This document shows, piece after piece, positions 19,184 to 27,780 of a stretch of DNA of 38,721 nt. Numbering within the stretch: position 1 is the stretch's first letter; each line of letters opens with the position of its first letter. Source of the stretch: a virus; IMG/VR virus record IMGVR_UViG_3300042112_000874, positions 1-38,721 of that record; one strand, written 5' to 3'. The translations under genes and the position numbers were made by a program. Under the pieces are notes generated by a model that saw only the letters and a list, made by a program, of their open reading frames with translations, searched no databases and was not told the DNA's origin.

Positions 19184-20508
19184 GCGTTCTCCTTCCAGTT
19201 GTCGTAGGCGGCGTGGATCTTGGGGTCCACGTCAGAGGGGTCTCGAAAGCGGCAGAACACGGGGAACCGCATCTTGCCGTCAGGGGTGAACGGGGGCTGG
19301 TGCTCGCATTCCACGATCCGACCGATCCAGGAGTTCGGGTCCGCGTTGACCTCGGTCTTCAGCTTGTCAGAGTAACCACCGCCGACTCGGGTGACCACAC
19401 CATTGGGGGTGAGGACTCGGAATCCACCGAACTGGCCGGCTCGCTTCGTGGCCACCGAGGCCTCGTACCATCCGATAACGACTCCTTCCTCGGTGGCCAC
19501 CGGCTTCAGCTTCAGGATGGCCGCCGAGCGCTTCCACTGGTACTTTGCGTTGACGTCCTTGAGCATCACACCCTCGTAGTTCTCGTCGAGACATGAGGTG
19601 TAGAAGCTCCGAAGTTCCTCCTCATTGCTACAGGTCATCGACTTCACGAGGCGGAAGGGAGAGGAGTCACCCTGGGAGATGATGAGAGGGTTGAGGATTG
19701 CGAGGCGCTCGGAGTAGGTGAGGTCGGTCTTCTGGGCCTGCCAGTCGGCGAGAGGGACATAGTCGAACACATGATACCGCATCGTCGAGTCGTCCTTCTT
19801 CGACTTCGCTGACATCACCACCGAGGCGGACTCATTCCAGTCCTCGCCCATTGCCTCGCCGTCAAGGACAAAGTCGTCTACCGGAAGCTCCTCGATGGCC
19901 GCCTTGATGCGGGGAAGGGTCTCAAGGACCGTGCCGTTTCGGGTGTAGAGAGTGACCTCACCCTTGGACTTCACGGCCACCACGCGGAGGCCGTCCAGCT
20001 TCGCCTCCACTCGGACAGGATAGGTCACCGGCTCGGAGAAGACGAAGTTCCCATTGACACCCTTGGTGGGGAGGGTCTGGGCGAGTGCCACCGCGAAGGG
20101 GACCACCGTTCCGGGCCAGAGCTTGTTGACCGTGGTGACTGAGACTCCACACCGGAGATTGCGCCAGAGGAGACGTTCCAACCACTTCTGGGTGAGGGAA
20201 TCTCCGGAGGCAATGATCTCGGAGACCGCCTTCCGGGCAGCGTTACCTTTCAGCTCTCGCTTGTCAAGACGTACGAGGAGGTCGAGGAACTCTTCCACCA
20301 GGTCATCGCCATGCCCGCGGGGACCGGGAATAGTCGCCTTGTCGTACTTGGAGACTCCCCAGTTCTTCCAGGGGTCAAAGGCGAGAGAGAAGAATCGCTG
20401 GAGGAGAGCGTCTCCCTGTCGGGGGAAGAGGATAGACTCCTTGTAGAGACGAGAGTTGTCCGCCTCGAGGGCCTCGAGGGTTTCGATTACACCGTTCAGG
20501 CTCTGCAT
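19180..20508 (-). CDS. ATP-dependent DNA ligase (T4 gp30-like)
   Basis: Four hundred forty-two residues from ATG at 20508, 22 bases from the -10 of promoter P2. Covalent-nucleotidyltransferase motifs are in order: EAKLDGLRVV (adenylated Lys170), the DGEAMG motif III, CLDENYEGVMLKDV (motif IV, Glu-Gly-Val-Met) and the LKLKP motif V. The C-terminal OB-fold begins around TEEGVVIGWYEA. Length is close to T4 DNA ligase. It seals nicks in phage replication and repair, using ATP. GGAGG precedes the start. Confidence 0.93.
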   Translation of the reverse strand: MQSLNGVIETLEALEADNSRLYKESILFPRQGDALLQRFFSLAFDPWKNWGVSKYDKATIPGPRGHGDDLVEEFLDLLVRLDKRELKGNAARKAVSEIIASGDSLTQKWLERLLWRNLRCGVSVTTVNKLWPGTVVPFAVALAQTLPTKGVNGNFVFSEPVTYPVRVEAKLDGLRVVAVKSKGEVTLYTRNGTVLETLPRIKAAIEELPVDDFVLDGEAMGEDWNESASVVMSAKSKKDDSTMRYHVFDYVPLADWQAQKTDLTYSERLAILNPLIISQGDSSPFRLVKSMTCSNEEELRSFYTSCLDENYEGVMLKDVNAKYQWKRSAAILKLKPVATEEGVVIGWYEASVATKRAGQFGGFRVLTPNGVVTRVGGGYSDKLKTEVNADPNSWIGRIVECEHQPPFTPDGKMRFPVFCRFRDPSDVDPKIHAAYDNWKENA

Positions 20509-20529
20509 TCCTACCTCCACTGTATGATC

Positions 20530-20561
20530 ATTATACCACAGAACTTCTGAAATTGGAATAG
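20530..20561 (-). promoter_or_regulatory. Box-type promoter P2 of the DNA ligase gene
   Basis: CTATTCCAATTTC (20549-20561), 13 bases, then TATAAT (20530-20535); GTAT-AATGATC-ATAC follows, then GGAGG. The remainder 20562-20611 is the divergent region toward the rightward gene, where only AAAGGAGG before the ATG is clear. Confidence 0.78.
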
Positions 20562-20611
20562 ACAAAGTCACTTCGGAGCAAACTATTTAACACGGAAAGG
20601 AGGAAGGATAC

Positions 20612-21121
20612 ATGCCGGAACCAGGAGAAGGAATCGAGGGCGCTGAGAACACGGGGGCAGAAAATGTCGGAACTGCTGAAGCGCCCACCGCAACAGCGCC
20701 CACCGAAGCGGTGGCAACGCAACCTGTGACTGTCGAGACAACGAAATCAGAGACCGTTGCGCTAGACAAGAACGGCGATAAAATCTACCCGAGTCTCTAC
20801 GACTCAATCCCGACGACATTCGGTGCCATCCTACTCGGTGGAGCTATTGTGGGCGGGATCCAGTGGATCGTGAAGTCGATCTTCGAGCGCGAGAAGAAGG
20901 AGCACAAGGCTCTCACGCAGTTCGTGACCTCGATGTTTGCTTTCATTGTCGGCATCTGGATCGCGGACAAGCTCATTGCTGGCCCATCCGCCCAGCTCCT
21001 CTGGGAGAATGAGAGCCGTGAGGTCCTCACATTTATTAAGGACATCACGCTGATGGTGTTTGCCTACTACTTCGGAACAAAAGCAAATGTCCCTTCAGAC
21101 GATGCAGAGAGAGGTGGCTAA
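20612..21121 (+). CDS. Multi-span membrane protein, possible holin-like
   Basis: One hundred sixty-nine residues; ATG at 20612 with AAAGGAGG upstream. Residues 1-60 are a polar, Ala/Glu/Thr-rich segment, followed by three hydrophobic helices near residues 68-90, 101-121 and 143-160. No signal peptide. The three-helix topology and the neighbouring coiled-coil and membrane proteins could be a lysis or envelope module (holin and accessory proteins), but no family match supports it. The stop overlaps the next ATG (TAATG). Confidence 0.7.
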   Translation: MPEPGEGIEGAENTGAENVGTAEAPTATAPTEAVATQPVTVETTKSETVALDKNGDKIYPSLYDSIPTTFGAILLGGAIVGGIQWIVKSIFEREKKEHKALTQFVTSMFAFIVGIWIADKLIAGPSAQLLWENESREVLTFIKDITLMVFAYYFGTKANVPSDDAERGG

Positions 21122-21594
21122 TGGCCGATCCAGTAGCACAGGTTATGGAGGCAACGGGAGGCGGTAACATCTGGGCCGTCCTCGGACTCGCAGTCTCTGG
21201 CGCTCTTGGTAAGTACGCGTGGGATTTCTATAAGAAGAAGGCCGATCTCAATTTCAAGGCGAACGACAACGTCCGCAAGGACGCGAAAGAGGAAAAGCTC
21301 CTCGATCGCAAGGAGAGGAACGAATACAAGGACGACCTGAAAGAGCGCGTCGCCGCTCTTGAAGTGAAGCTCGAGGCGGCATTGCAGGCGAAAGAGGACC
21401 TCCTCGAGCAGGTGGGTGAGCTCCGCGCCAAGCTTGCGAAGATTGAGACCAAGCTTGAGATCCTCCTCGCGGGTGGTAAGGTCACCCCGGAGCCGCCCAC
21501 GGACGAGAAGCCGAAGCCCAGAGCAAAGGCCAAACCAGCACCTGAGCCCGAGCCGCCTGCTCCGAAGCGCGGCAGGGCGAAGAAGAATGGCTGA
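21121..21594 (+). CDS. Membrane-anchored coiled-coil protein
   Basis: One hundred fifty-seven residues; a helix at 15-33 (NIWAVLGLAVSGALGKYAW), then a long Lys/Glu coiled coil (residues 55-115, with repeated LK-VAALEVKLEAAL-KEDLL patterns) and a Pro/Lys-rich tail (PEPEPPAPKRGRAKKNG). Resembles spanin-like or membrane-tether proteins in layout only. Starts at the overlap with the previous stop; the following gene overlaps by 8 bases. Confidence 0.7.
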   Translation: MADPVAQVMEATGGGNIWAVLGLAVSGALGKYAWDFYKKKADLNFKANDNVRKDAKEEKLLDRKERNEYKDDLKERVAALEVKLEAALQAKEDLLEQVGELRAKLAKIETKLEILLAGGKVTPEPPTDEKPKPRAKAKPAPEPEPPAPKRGRAKKNG

Positions 21595-22252
21595 TACCTG
21601 CGTTGTCAAGTCAGGCGAGATTGTCACCATCGATGATCCTCGCCTGAGCGACACCGACTGCACTATCGAGGCAGGTGTCATCATCCGCCCGCCGACCGAC
21701 GAGACAACTGTCAAGCAGATAGAGAAGCCTGTCGAGGAGAAGCGGGAGGTCAAGGTCGTCAAGAATGTCGTCGAGAAGAAAGTGGAGCCTCCACCGCTTC
21801 CTGAGCCTGAGCCTCCGCCTCCCGTGGTGGCAGCTGCTCCTGCAACCGTGTCCGCTACCCAAGCAGTTGTGGTTGTCCCTGACCCCCAGCCAAAAGAGGA
21901 GACATATCTCGGCATGACTCCTGAGGTTGCAACGATAGCCGCGGTCGGGGCGGTAGCTGCTGTCGGTGCGACTGTCGCTACATCGGCGATGGGCGGTGTC
22001 AGTGTTGTTCAGGCAAAGCTCGCGTCCCTCTTCGGTTCAAAAGCAGCTGCAACTGTTGCGACCGGGGCTGCAGTGACGGCTGGTATGATCGTTGCCGTGA
22101 AGGCGCTCGAGGGGAAGATGGGCAAGCTCGAGGACGACATGAAAAAGGCGAAGGAGGAGGTCGGTGGTGCCGCCTCCTCGATCGATCGGATTGACGCCCT
22201 ACTGAGCCGGCTTGGCAGCGACAACGACGACGAACTCGACCCTTCGGTTTAA
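21587..22252 (+). CDS. Unknown protein with Pro-rich linker and two hydrophobic helices
   Basis: Two hundred twenty-one residues from ATG at 21587. Residues 1-60 are polar; a Pro/Glu-rich linker (EPPPLPEPEPPPPV) follows, then two hydrophobic stretches near 105-125 and 150-165, then a coiled coil with KLEDDMKKAKEEV. The C-terminus overlaps the end of the giant surface protein gene by 54 bases on the opposite strand. Third gene of the rightward membrane cluster. Confidence 0.7.
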   Translation: MADTCVVKSGEIVTIDDPRLSDTDCTIEAGVIIRPPTDETTVKQIEKPVEEKREVKVVKNVVEKKVEPPPLPEPEPPPPVVAAAPATVSATQAVVVVPDPQPKEETYLGMTPEVATIAAVGAVAAVGATVATSAMGGVSVVQAKLASLFGSKAAATVATGAAVTAGMIVAVKALEGKMGKLEDDMKKAKEEVGGAASSIDRIDALLSRLGSDNDDELDPSV

Positions 22253-25200
22253 GGCCTGCCCCTCGGGGGTCCCGGAGGTGTCGAGCGGCGCCGTGTCGCC
22301 CTTACCCTCGATGGAGATGCGCTCCGCATCGACGCCCTTACCTATGAGGTAATCGGCTGCGGCCTTCGCTCTCTCCTGCGAGAGCTCATCGGGATGTTTG
22401 TAATCAATTTCTGAGGAATCGGCGTATCCCACTACTTTCACGCCGTAACCTGGACGGAGGTTGAGGACCGTCCACACACCGTCGAGGGTCGCCTGCGCCT
22501 TCGTGTTGAGCTTCGTATCACCGGGCATGAATCCGATTCCGACCTCCTGCTTCGGGGGAAGGGTAACATCAGGCTTCGCCGGGACAACGATCACGATGGG
22601 CTGGGGCGGTTCCTCCTGAACCTTGCAATCACAGGCGGCGGCGGGTGGGGGCACCTCGACTGGCTCGTCCTCGTCTGGACCGAAAGTCACCTGAACCATC
22701 GCCTGCCAGTCACCGTCACCGGGCTGGCGGATGACTCCCTTGCTCACCGCAGCGCCTATCGAGAAGTTCCCAGCCGTCCACTCGAGCGAGGATCCGACGA
22801 AGAGCGATGACACGGGATCCTCACCGATATTGTGAAAGACCTGCGAGTCGATGCCCACGGTGAAGTCACCGAGAGCGTATGATCCTGCAGCGGTGACGTA
22901 AGGACCCGATCCGAGCTCGTATCCCTCGAGATCGACGCTCGGGTAGACCATGAAGCCAGCCCCGAGAAGCCCGCCGATGTTACCGAACTGGGCCTCGGCT
23001 CCTGCCTCGAGGGTCGCTGCCCACCCAGGATGCGAGACACCGAGGCCCCCGCCTGTGGGAGCCACTACGGCCACGTCACCGTAGGTTCCAATCCCATCAA
23101 CGCTGAAGCCCTTGGAGCTTGCGCGGAATCCACCCCAGACGTCACCGAGACGAGCCACGCCGTCATTCGCTATCGTTGCCGGTATTCCGAAGTCGACAGA
23201 GAAGTGCTCGAAAGTGTAACGATTGGTCGTCCAACCCCAGTAGACGTCATCGATGACCACGACCTCATCGCCCTGCGGGTTGATGTAGGATAGGGGATCG
23301 GTGACCACACCACCGACGATGGCGGTCTCATCTCCGAGGAACCTCGACTCACCCCTCGGTGGGAGGGGCACCACGCTCATCTCGGGGACCTCACCACCAG
23401 AAGCTCCCATCAGGAGTGGGAGTCCGAGGAGGAGGGAGAAGAGGCCCCTCCGCCTTGAGGCAAGGACCGCGCCGAGGGCCACGAGGATGAGGCTACCGCC
23501 CCCGACGCCACCGGTCGTGGAGCAACCGCCGCCCGGGATGTATGAACCCTTCGGGGCTGGCTTCTCGTCCGTGTCATCAACCGGTGGAGTGCCAGTCTCG
23601 TCAGCGCTATCAACGGCTGAATCTGAGCTGGTATCGATCGAGGTATCGTGGCCACTGTCGCCGGTGTCGATCACCACACCGCTGTCACCAGAATCTCCTG
23701 TATCGACCGGCCTGTCATCGACAGGATCGCATGCATCACCGACTCCGTCTCCATCAACGTCGGACTGGTCATTGGAGAGACCCGGACAGTTGTCGGTTGC
23801 GTCGTCAGCCCCATCTCCGTCGGCATCTGAATCGCAGATATCACCAAGACCGTCTCCGTCGGTGTCTGCCTGGTCGGAGTTGAAGGCATCCGAGCAGTTG
23901 TCAGATAGACCGCAGAGCCCGTCCTCATCAGCGTCGTTTGTCGCATCATCCGGACAGGCATCGACATCACCACAGATTCCGTCGGCATCGATGTCGTTGT
24001 CAGCATCGAACTCGCATGGATCGGTGTCGGCACATGCTCCGTCACCATCGACATCGTCGCTTGGATCGAGCGGGCAGACGTCCAGTGATTCACAGGCTCC
24101 GTCGCCGTCCCGATCATCGAGGGAGTCATTGGGGCAGATGTCCTCGTCACCGCAGGTCCCGTCACCGTCGATGTCGTTCAGCTCATCGAGTGGGCAGGTG
24201 TCACAGTCATCTGAGAGGCCGTCCTCGTCCGAATCTACCGTGTCGTCGAAGCCGGGGCAGATGTCCGCAGAGTCGCAGGATCCGTCACCGTCCGAGTCGT
24301 CAGCCGAGTCATCCGGACAGGTGTCACATCCATTGGGGACCGCATCTCCGTCGGTGTCGAGTGTGTCATCTGCGCCTGGGCAGATGTCGTCGGAGTCGCA
24401 TGAACCGTCGGCATCGGAATCACCGAGAGCGTCGAGCGGGCAGGTATCACATCCGTCGGGGGTGTAGTCACCATCGCTGTCGAGGCCGTCATCAGAGCCT
24501 GGGCAGATGTCGTTCTCAGCGCAGACCCCGTCGGAATCGGAGTCATTGTCTGCATCATACTTGCATGCGTCGCACCCGTTCGGGATACCGTCCGAATCTG
24601 AATCGACAAGGTCGCTGTATCCCTCGCAGATGTCCACGTCCCCGCAGACACCATCACCGTCGACATCATCGTATGGATCCGATGGACAGGTGTCGCATCC
24701 GTCAGGGGTGTAATCAGCGTCCGCGTCAGTGAGGTCGTCGTAGCCCTCGCAGGTATCAATGTCACCGCAGACACCGTCGGCATCTGCGTCGTCATACGGA
24801 TCTGATGGGCAGGAATCCGAGGAATCCGGGATCCCGTCACCGTCACCATCAGGCTCCACGGGCGCCTCGGCACAGTCCGTCGCCGCGGCGACTGCGGTCT
24901 CGTCAAGGGTGTAGATGACCCTGAACGTCTCCGTCTGCCCAGGAGCCATGTCACCAATTCTGACAGCGAGTGAGATTGCAGCGTCATCAGAGACCGAAGA
25001 GCCCACCGAGGAGTAGAATCCTGAGCCGCTCCAGATGTCCGAGGCATCGGTGTTGAAGAACCCACCGTGAGTGACCCTTGCCCGGCTGTCGGAGGCGATG
25101 AGGTAGAGGTCCGCACCGTCGCCACCGGTCGCCCTCACCGAGGCGAGGTCTGTGGTTGAGTCAGGCTGCGAGATGATGGTGTTTGTGGTGGAGTAGCTGT

Positions 25201-25774
25201 AGGTCGTCATCACCGAGTTGTCAGGATCGACGTTCCTGAACCAGTAAACGTCGGACAGGGTCGATGAGCCGTTGTTGGTGAGTGTGACAGTCATCACGAC
25301 GTAGACCTCGTCATTAACGACACCATACTGGGTCTCTACTCCGAGGTCTCCCACCGCGCCGGTCCACGACACCGCACCGCCGAGGTTTCCACAGATATCG
25401 ACCTCACATGCGGGGTCACCGAGGGAGCCTGCGATGCCATTCGTCCAACCGTTCGTGTTGTCGTAGGCGACCCCGTTGAACTCAACGCCCCAGCCCTCGA
25501 GCGGAGAGCCGGGTGAGAAGAAGTCGCCGTAGTAGCTCGACCAGCCGTTCCGCTGCGGGTTTGCCACGAAGCCGAGCTGGCCTGTGTTGGAGCGGTAGTG
25601 CCATCCAGAGGGGTAACCGGCCTCTCCGAAAGCACCCTCGGAGCCGATACCGAACTCAACGTATTCGTTACGAATGAAAGCTGAGGTGCCAGGGTCATTG
25701 ACCTCGCAAAAACCAGAGGCTTGAGCGAGCGTTGGGACTACCAGAAAACAAATTGAAAGTAGTAGTTTACGCAT
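22199..25774 (-). CDS. Giant surface protein: TSP3 repeats, MYXO-CTERM-like segment, OmpA C-terminus
   Basis: About 1191 residues. Order: signal peptide (1-20); a beta-sandwich-like domain (about 21-305); some twenty thrombospondin type 3 calcium-binding repeats (about 306-690, with DxDxDG and CP/CD patterns such as DGDGIPDSSDSCP); a DTGDS/DTSSD linker (690-745); a GGGCSTTG then hydrophobic-RRR segment (748-778) matching the MYXO-CTERM anchor; a second hydrophobic run (LFSLLLGLPLLMG); a region likely to be a beta barrel; and an OmpA peptidoglycan-binding domain (about 1078-1185, with VVGYADSSE, ELSQERAKAAADYL, NRRVEF). In Myxococcota these are usually separate proteins; here one frame joins them. 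Likely located in the outer membrane. Confidence 0.85.
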   Translation of the reverse strand: MRKLLLSICFLVVPTLAQASGFCEVNDPGTSAFIRNEYVEFGIGSEGAFGEAGYPSGWHYRSNTGQLGFVANPQRNGWSSYYGDFFSPGSPLEGWGVEFNGVAYDNTNGWTNGIAGSLGDPACEVDICGNLGGAVSWTGAVGDLGVETQYGVVNDEVYVVMTVTLTNNGSSTLSDVYWFRNVDPDNSVMTTYSYSTTNTIISQPDSTTDLASVRATGGDGADLYLIASDSRARVTHGGFFNTDASDIWSGSGFYSSVGSSVSDDAAISLAVRIGDMAPGQTETFRVIYTLDETAVAAATDCAEAPVEPDGDGDGIPDSSDSCPSDPYDDADADGVCGDIDTCEGYDDLTDADADYTPDGCDTCPSDPYDDVDGDGVCGDVDICEGYSDLVDSDSDGIPNGCDACKYDADNDSDSDGVCAENDICPGSDDGLDSDGDYTPDGCDTCPLDALGDSDADGSCDSDDICPGADDTLDTDGDAVPNGCDTCPDDSADDSDGDGSCDSADICPGFDDTVDSDEDGLSDDCDTCPLDELNDIDGDGTCGDEDICPNDSLDDRDGDGACESLDVCPLDPSDDVDGDGACADTDPCEFDADNDIDADGICGDVDACPDDATNDADEDGLCGLSDNCSDAFNSDQADTDGDGLGDICDSDADGDGADDATDNCPGLSNDQSDVDGDGVGDACDPVDDRPVDTGDSGDSGVVIDTGDSGHDTSIDTSSDSAVDSADETGTPPVDDTDEKPAPKGSYIPGGGCSTTGGVGGGSLILVALGAVLASRRRGLFSLLLGLPLLMGASGGEVPEMSVVPLPPRGESRFLGDETAIVGGVVTDPLSYINPQGDEVVVIDDVYWGWTTNRYTFEHFSVDFGIPATIANDGVARLGDVWGGFRASSKGFSVDGIGTYGDVAVVAPTGGGLGVSHPGWAATLEAGAEAQFGNIGGLLGAGFMVYPSVDLEGYELGSGPYVTAAGSYALGDFTVGIDSQVFHNIGEDPVSSLFVGSSLEWTAGNFSIGAAVSKGVIRQPGDGDWQAMVQVTFGPDEDEPVEVPPPAAACDCKVQEEPPQPIVIVVPAKPDVTLPPKQEVGIGFMPGDTKLNTKAQATLDGVWTVLNLRPGYGVKVVGYADSSEIDYKHPDELSQERAKAAADYLIGKGVDAERISIEGKGDTAPLDTSGTPEGQALNRRVEFVVVVAAKPAQ

Positions 25775-25793
25775 ACCACTAAGTATGGTATGC
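25771..25793 (-). promoter_or_regulatory. Start-site hairpin with CATACTTAG of the giant surface gene
   Basis: GCATACCA and TGGTATGC form an 8-bp inverted repeat around CTAAGTA (plus strand), and the right arm contains the start codon (25772-25774). CATACTTAG (25779-25787) is the nonamer also found before the DTGDT lipoprotein and the endolysin. There is no good ribosome site. Confidence 0.45.
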
Positions 25794-25806
25794 GCGAGAG
25801 ACTAAC

Positions 25807-26019
25807 TCATTTACTCAACATTCCTGCAACAGGGTCGCAAGGTGTGAGGATGTGATCCCGGAGGAAAGTCGCCTTCGTCAGACCTGGGTCGAGGTACCAA
25901 CGGTCACCCGTGGAACAGAGCCACTCCTCCATTACACGCTTCGTAGAGTGCTCGAAGTGAGTTACTCGATAGTAGACGTCCTCGGTGACGTCGTGGAACC
26001 ACTGTTCATTGCTACTCAT
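25807..26019 (-). CDS. Unknown 70-residue protein
   Basis: ATG at 26019 overlapping the polymerase stop (ATGA). Acidic, aromatic N-terminal half (WFHDVTEDVYYRVTHFEH) and a less ordered end. No family recognised; co-transcribed with the mini polymerase X. Confidence 0.6.
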   Translation of the reverse strand: MSSNEQWFHDVTEDVYYRVTHFEHSTKRVMEEWLCSTGDRWYLDPGLTKATFLRDHILTPCDPVAGMLSK

Positions 26020-26624
26020 TTCACATTCTCCACGAAGCTGATATTCTCGATGTCGAGCTTGTAACCTTTCTGTTTCTTCACTGCAGACGAAGAGACCCTA
26101 TCAGCCGCAGGAACCCAGTCAACCCCGACAAGGCGGAAGAAGTCCTCCTCCTCCGGAACCGAGACGGGCCTTCCGTCTGGGAGCGTGGGGAGACAGTCTC
26201 GCATCCTCCCGCCGCCGGAGACTCTCTTCCACCGAGAGAACATCGCGGGGACGAAACCGTCGAAGGGGTTGCCATCCGGACCGGTAGCCCCGCCGGTCCT
26301 CATCATGTAGAGAGCTCCCCAGTTGTGCTCATTCGCGATAAAGAAGTCAAGCTTCACCCCAGAGTGAAGCATCATGCGGAGGTACTTTGCGCCGGCTCGT
26401 GGCGGCCAGGGAATCACGTCCGGACAGCCAGGCTTGATGAAGTCGCCGAACTGCGTGAGAGAGCTGAAGAGTCCTTCCCAGTCGAGGACTCGAGCCACAA
26501 GCTCGATATCCTTCACGTTCTGCTTCCGACGACGAACCGACCCTGCCACTTCCACGCGGTGACAGTGGGGAGAAGCCGCGAGTCGGATAGACTCAGAGAG
26601 TTCGAGGGCGCTTTGGATGTCCAC
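26016..26624 (-). CDS. Minimal family X DNA polymerase-like nucleotidyltransferase
   Basis: Two hundred two residues from GTG at 26624 (GGAGG upstream). AGSVRRRKQNVKDIELVAR (residues 28-46) is the GSxRR...D-x-D/E catalytic motif (Asp39, Glu41), and VKLDFFIA gives the third Asp. GALYMMRTGG follows as in family X palms. There is no helix-hairpin-helix or lyase domain, so the protein resembles the very short viral family X polymerases. It would add nucleotides to short gaps in DNA. The second acidic residue is Glu, unusual but seen in some family members. Confidence 0.82.
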   Translation of the reverse strand: MDIQSALELSESIRLAASPHCHRVEVAGSVRRRKQNVKDIELVARVLDWEGLFSSLTQFGDFIKPGCPDVIPWPPRAGAKYLRMMLHSGVKLDFFIANEHNWGALYMMRTGGATGPDGNPFDGFVPAMFSRWKRVSGGGRMRDCLPTLPDGRPVSVPEEEDFFRLVGVDWVPAADRVSSSAVKKQKGYKLDIENISFVENVK

Positions 26625-26796
26625 CTTGCCTCCTGTAGTCTGTTAATTCACTTCGTGACACGTGGACACAACTTTCAAAAATAAAGTTTGACCACTCGAA
26701 GAGGAGGTTGAGGATTACCATTGGCAGCGGAATGAAGTGTAACGGATGTCATCCGAGGGACACCGTGAGGTATTCCGCCGCCCAGCCAGGAGGTGT
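26625..26796 (-). other. Intergenic region with structured RNA potential
   Basis: Between the 26797-27780 gene and the polymerase gene. On the minus strand GCGGAAT pairs with ATTCCGC (7 bp) around a nested stem CGGATG-A-CATCCG, and further downstream AACTTT-ATTTTTG-AAAGTT is a weak terminator-like hairpin. Could be a terminator region or a small ncRNA. GAATTAACA (26641-26649) lies before the polymerase start; the same nonamer precedes the AAA ATPase gene. Confidence 0.4.
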
Positions 26797-27780
26797 CTAG
26801 AACCTGTCGACCTCTTGGGTCCGATCCAGCGCGAGCTCGAGGTCATTGGCTACCCTCTGGGCGACGTACTTGTCGACGTGTGGGCAGGACCTGATTGCCT
26901 CGATCACCTGCTGGGCAATGGGCGCGATCATCGTGACGCTGTAACCCGGCCTCTCCCGACCCTTCTCGATCATCTCCATCGCCTCGAACGCAAAGACTCG
27001 AGCGTCAGAGTCCTCTGGGCACCCTGCGTCCTCGAGGTCCATGTCCGCAGTCTCAAGGGCAGTGATGAACTCAGTCGTCTGGAGCTGCTCGAGGTCCCTC
27101 CCGGCGACCATCTCACCGGCTTCGGAAAGAGAGCGTCTCCGACGCCGAGACTCAACTGTCCCCCTCGAATCGAGTATTGTGAGGACGCGACCGGTCGTCA
27201 TCTTGCCCCGAGCCCAGTCCTCGAACACCTTCCTGAAGAGGTACCGCTGCTCATCGAGATCCGACTTCCAGATGTCCCTTGTCTCGGGTGAGAGGGTCCT
27301 CTCAAGCTCATCAAGCTTCCCGAGGACCTTGCTCTTCAGGCTCTCGAAAGCCTTTCCGATCGGATGGTTCGGGTCACGAGCGTAGTCAGCGCCAGGGTCC
27401 ATGCTCGCATGACTCCTCTGCGCCTGCTTGTAGTTCTCCCAGACCATCCGGTACTCTGGGAGTGTGTGAAGCATGCCGAAGAAAGCGTGGTAACGGTCGA
27501 TGATCTTGTCGTCGCCTGTCCTCTCAAGACGCTGCGTGGTCGTGGGACCGAACATGTCCTCGAGGACGCTGATCAGCCCCTTGATGGCGTTGCCTGACAT
27601 CGAGGCTTGAAGGAAAGTCCACTCCCGAATGAGTTCCCTCCTGATGATTGATCGGAGAGCGGCCTCTCCGATCTTGAGAGTCTTTGGATACCCTTTCTCA
27701 CCCGGACGAGCAGGTCGCTCACCCCGCCGGCGCTTGGCCCAGATGTTGTGCCAGAGACCCTTCTTCTTTGCTTCGTTCAT
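26797..27780 (-). CDS. Protein with AKRRRGERP motif and an internal tag-like segment
   Basis: Three hundred twenty-seven residues from ATG at 27780, overlapping the HAD stop. Residues 4-33 read KKKGLWHNIWAKRRRGE and PGEKGYPKTL, a short motif shared by many marine phage proteins of unknown role. Residues 34-53 read LKIGEAALRSIIRRELIREW, which matches the shared N-terminal tag (I-x-E-x-x-L-R-x-I-I-R-x-E-L-x-R-E) but is internal. The rest is helical and charged. May be a virion-internal protein; function not known. Confidence 0.72.
   Translation of the reverse strand: MNEAKKKGLWHNIWAKRRRGERPARPGEKGYPKTLKIGEAALRSIIRRELIREWTFLQASMSGNAIKGLISVLEDMFGPTTTQRLERTGDDKIIDRYHAFFGMLHTLPEYRMVWENYKQAQRSHASMDPGADYARDPNHPIGKAFESLKSKVLGKLDELERTLSPETRDIWKSDLDEQRYLFRKVFEDWARGKMTTGRVLTILDSRGTVESRRRRRSLSEAGEMVAGRDLEQLQTTEFITALETADMDLEDAGCPEDSDARVFAFEAMEMIEKGRERPGYSVTMIAPIAQQVIEAIRSCPHVDKYVAQRVANDLELALDRTQEVDRF

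Noticed and set aside
22199-22252. Gene overlap of 54 bases on opposite strands
   Set aside because: Both ends are well supported (OmpA C-terminus and coiled coil), so this is only tight packing and not an error.
23301-24467. Long plus-strand open frame opposite the calcium-repeat region
   Set aside because: It is the mirror of the Asp/Gly/Cys repeats on the minus strand, gives Ser/Pro low-complexity text, and has no ribosome site.
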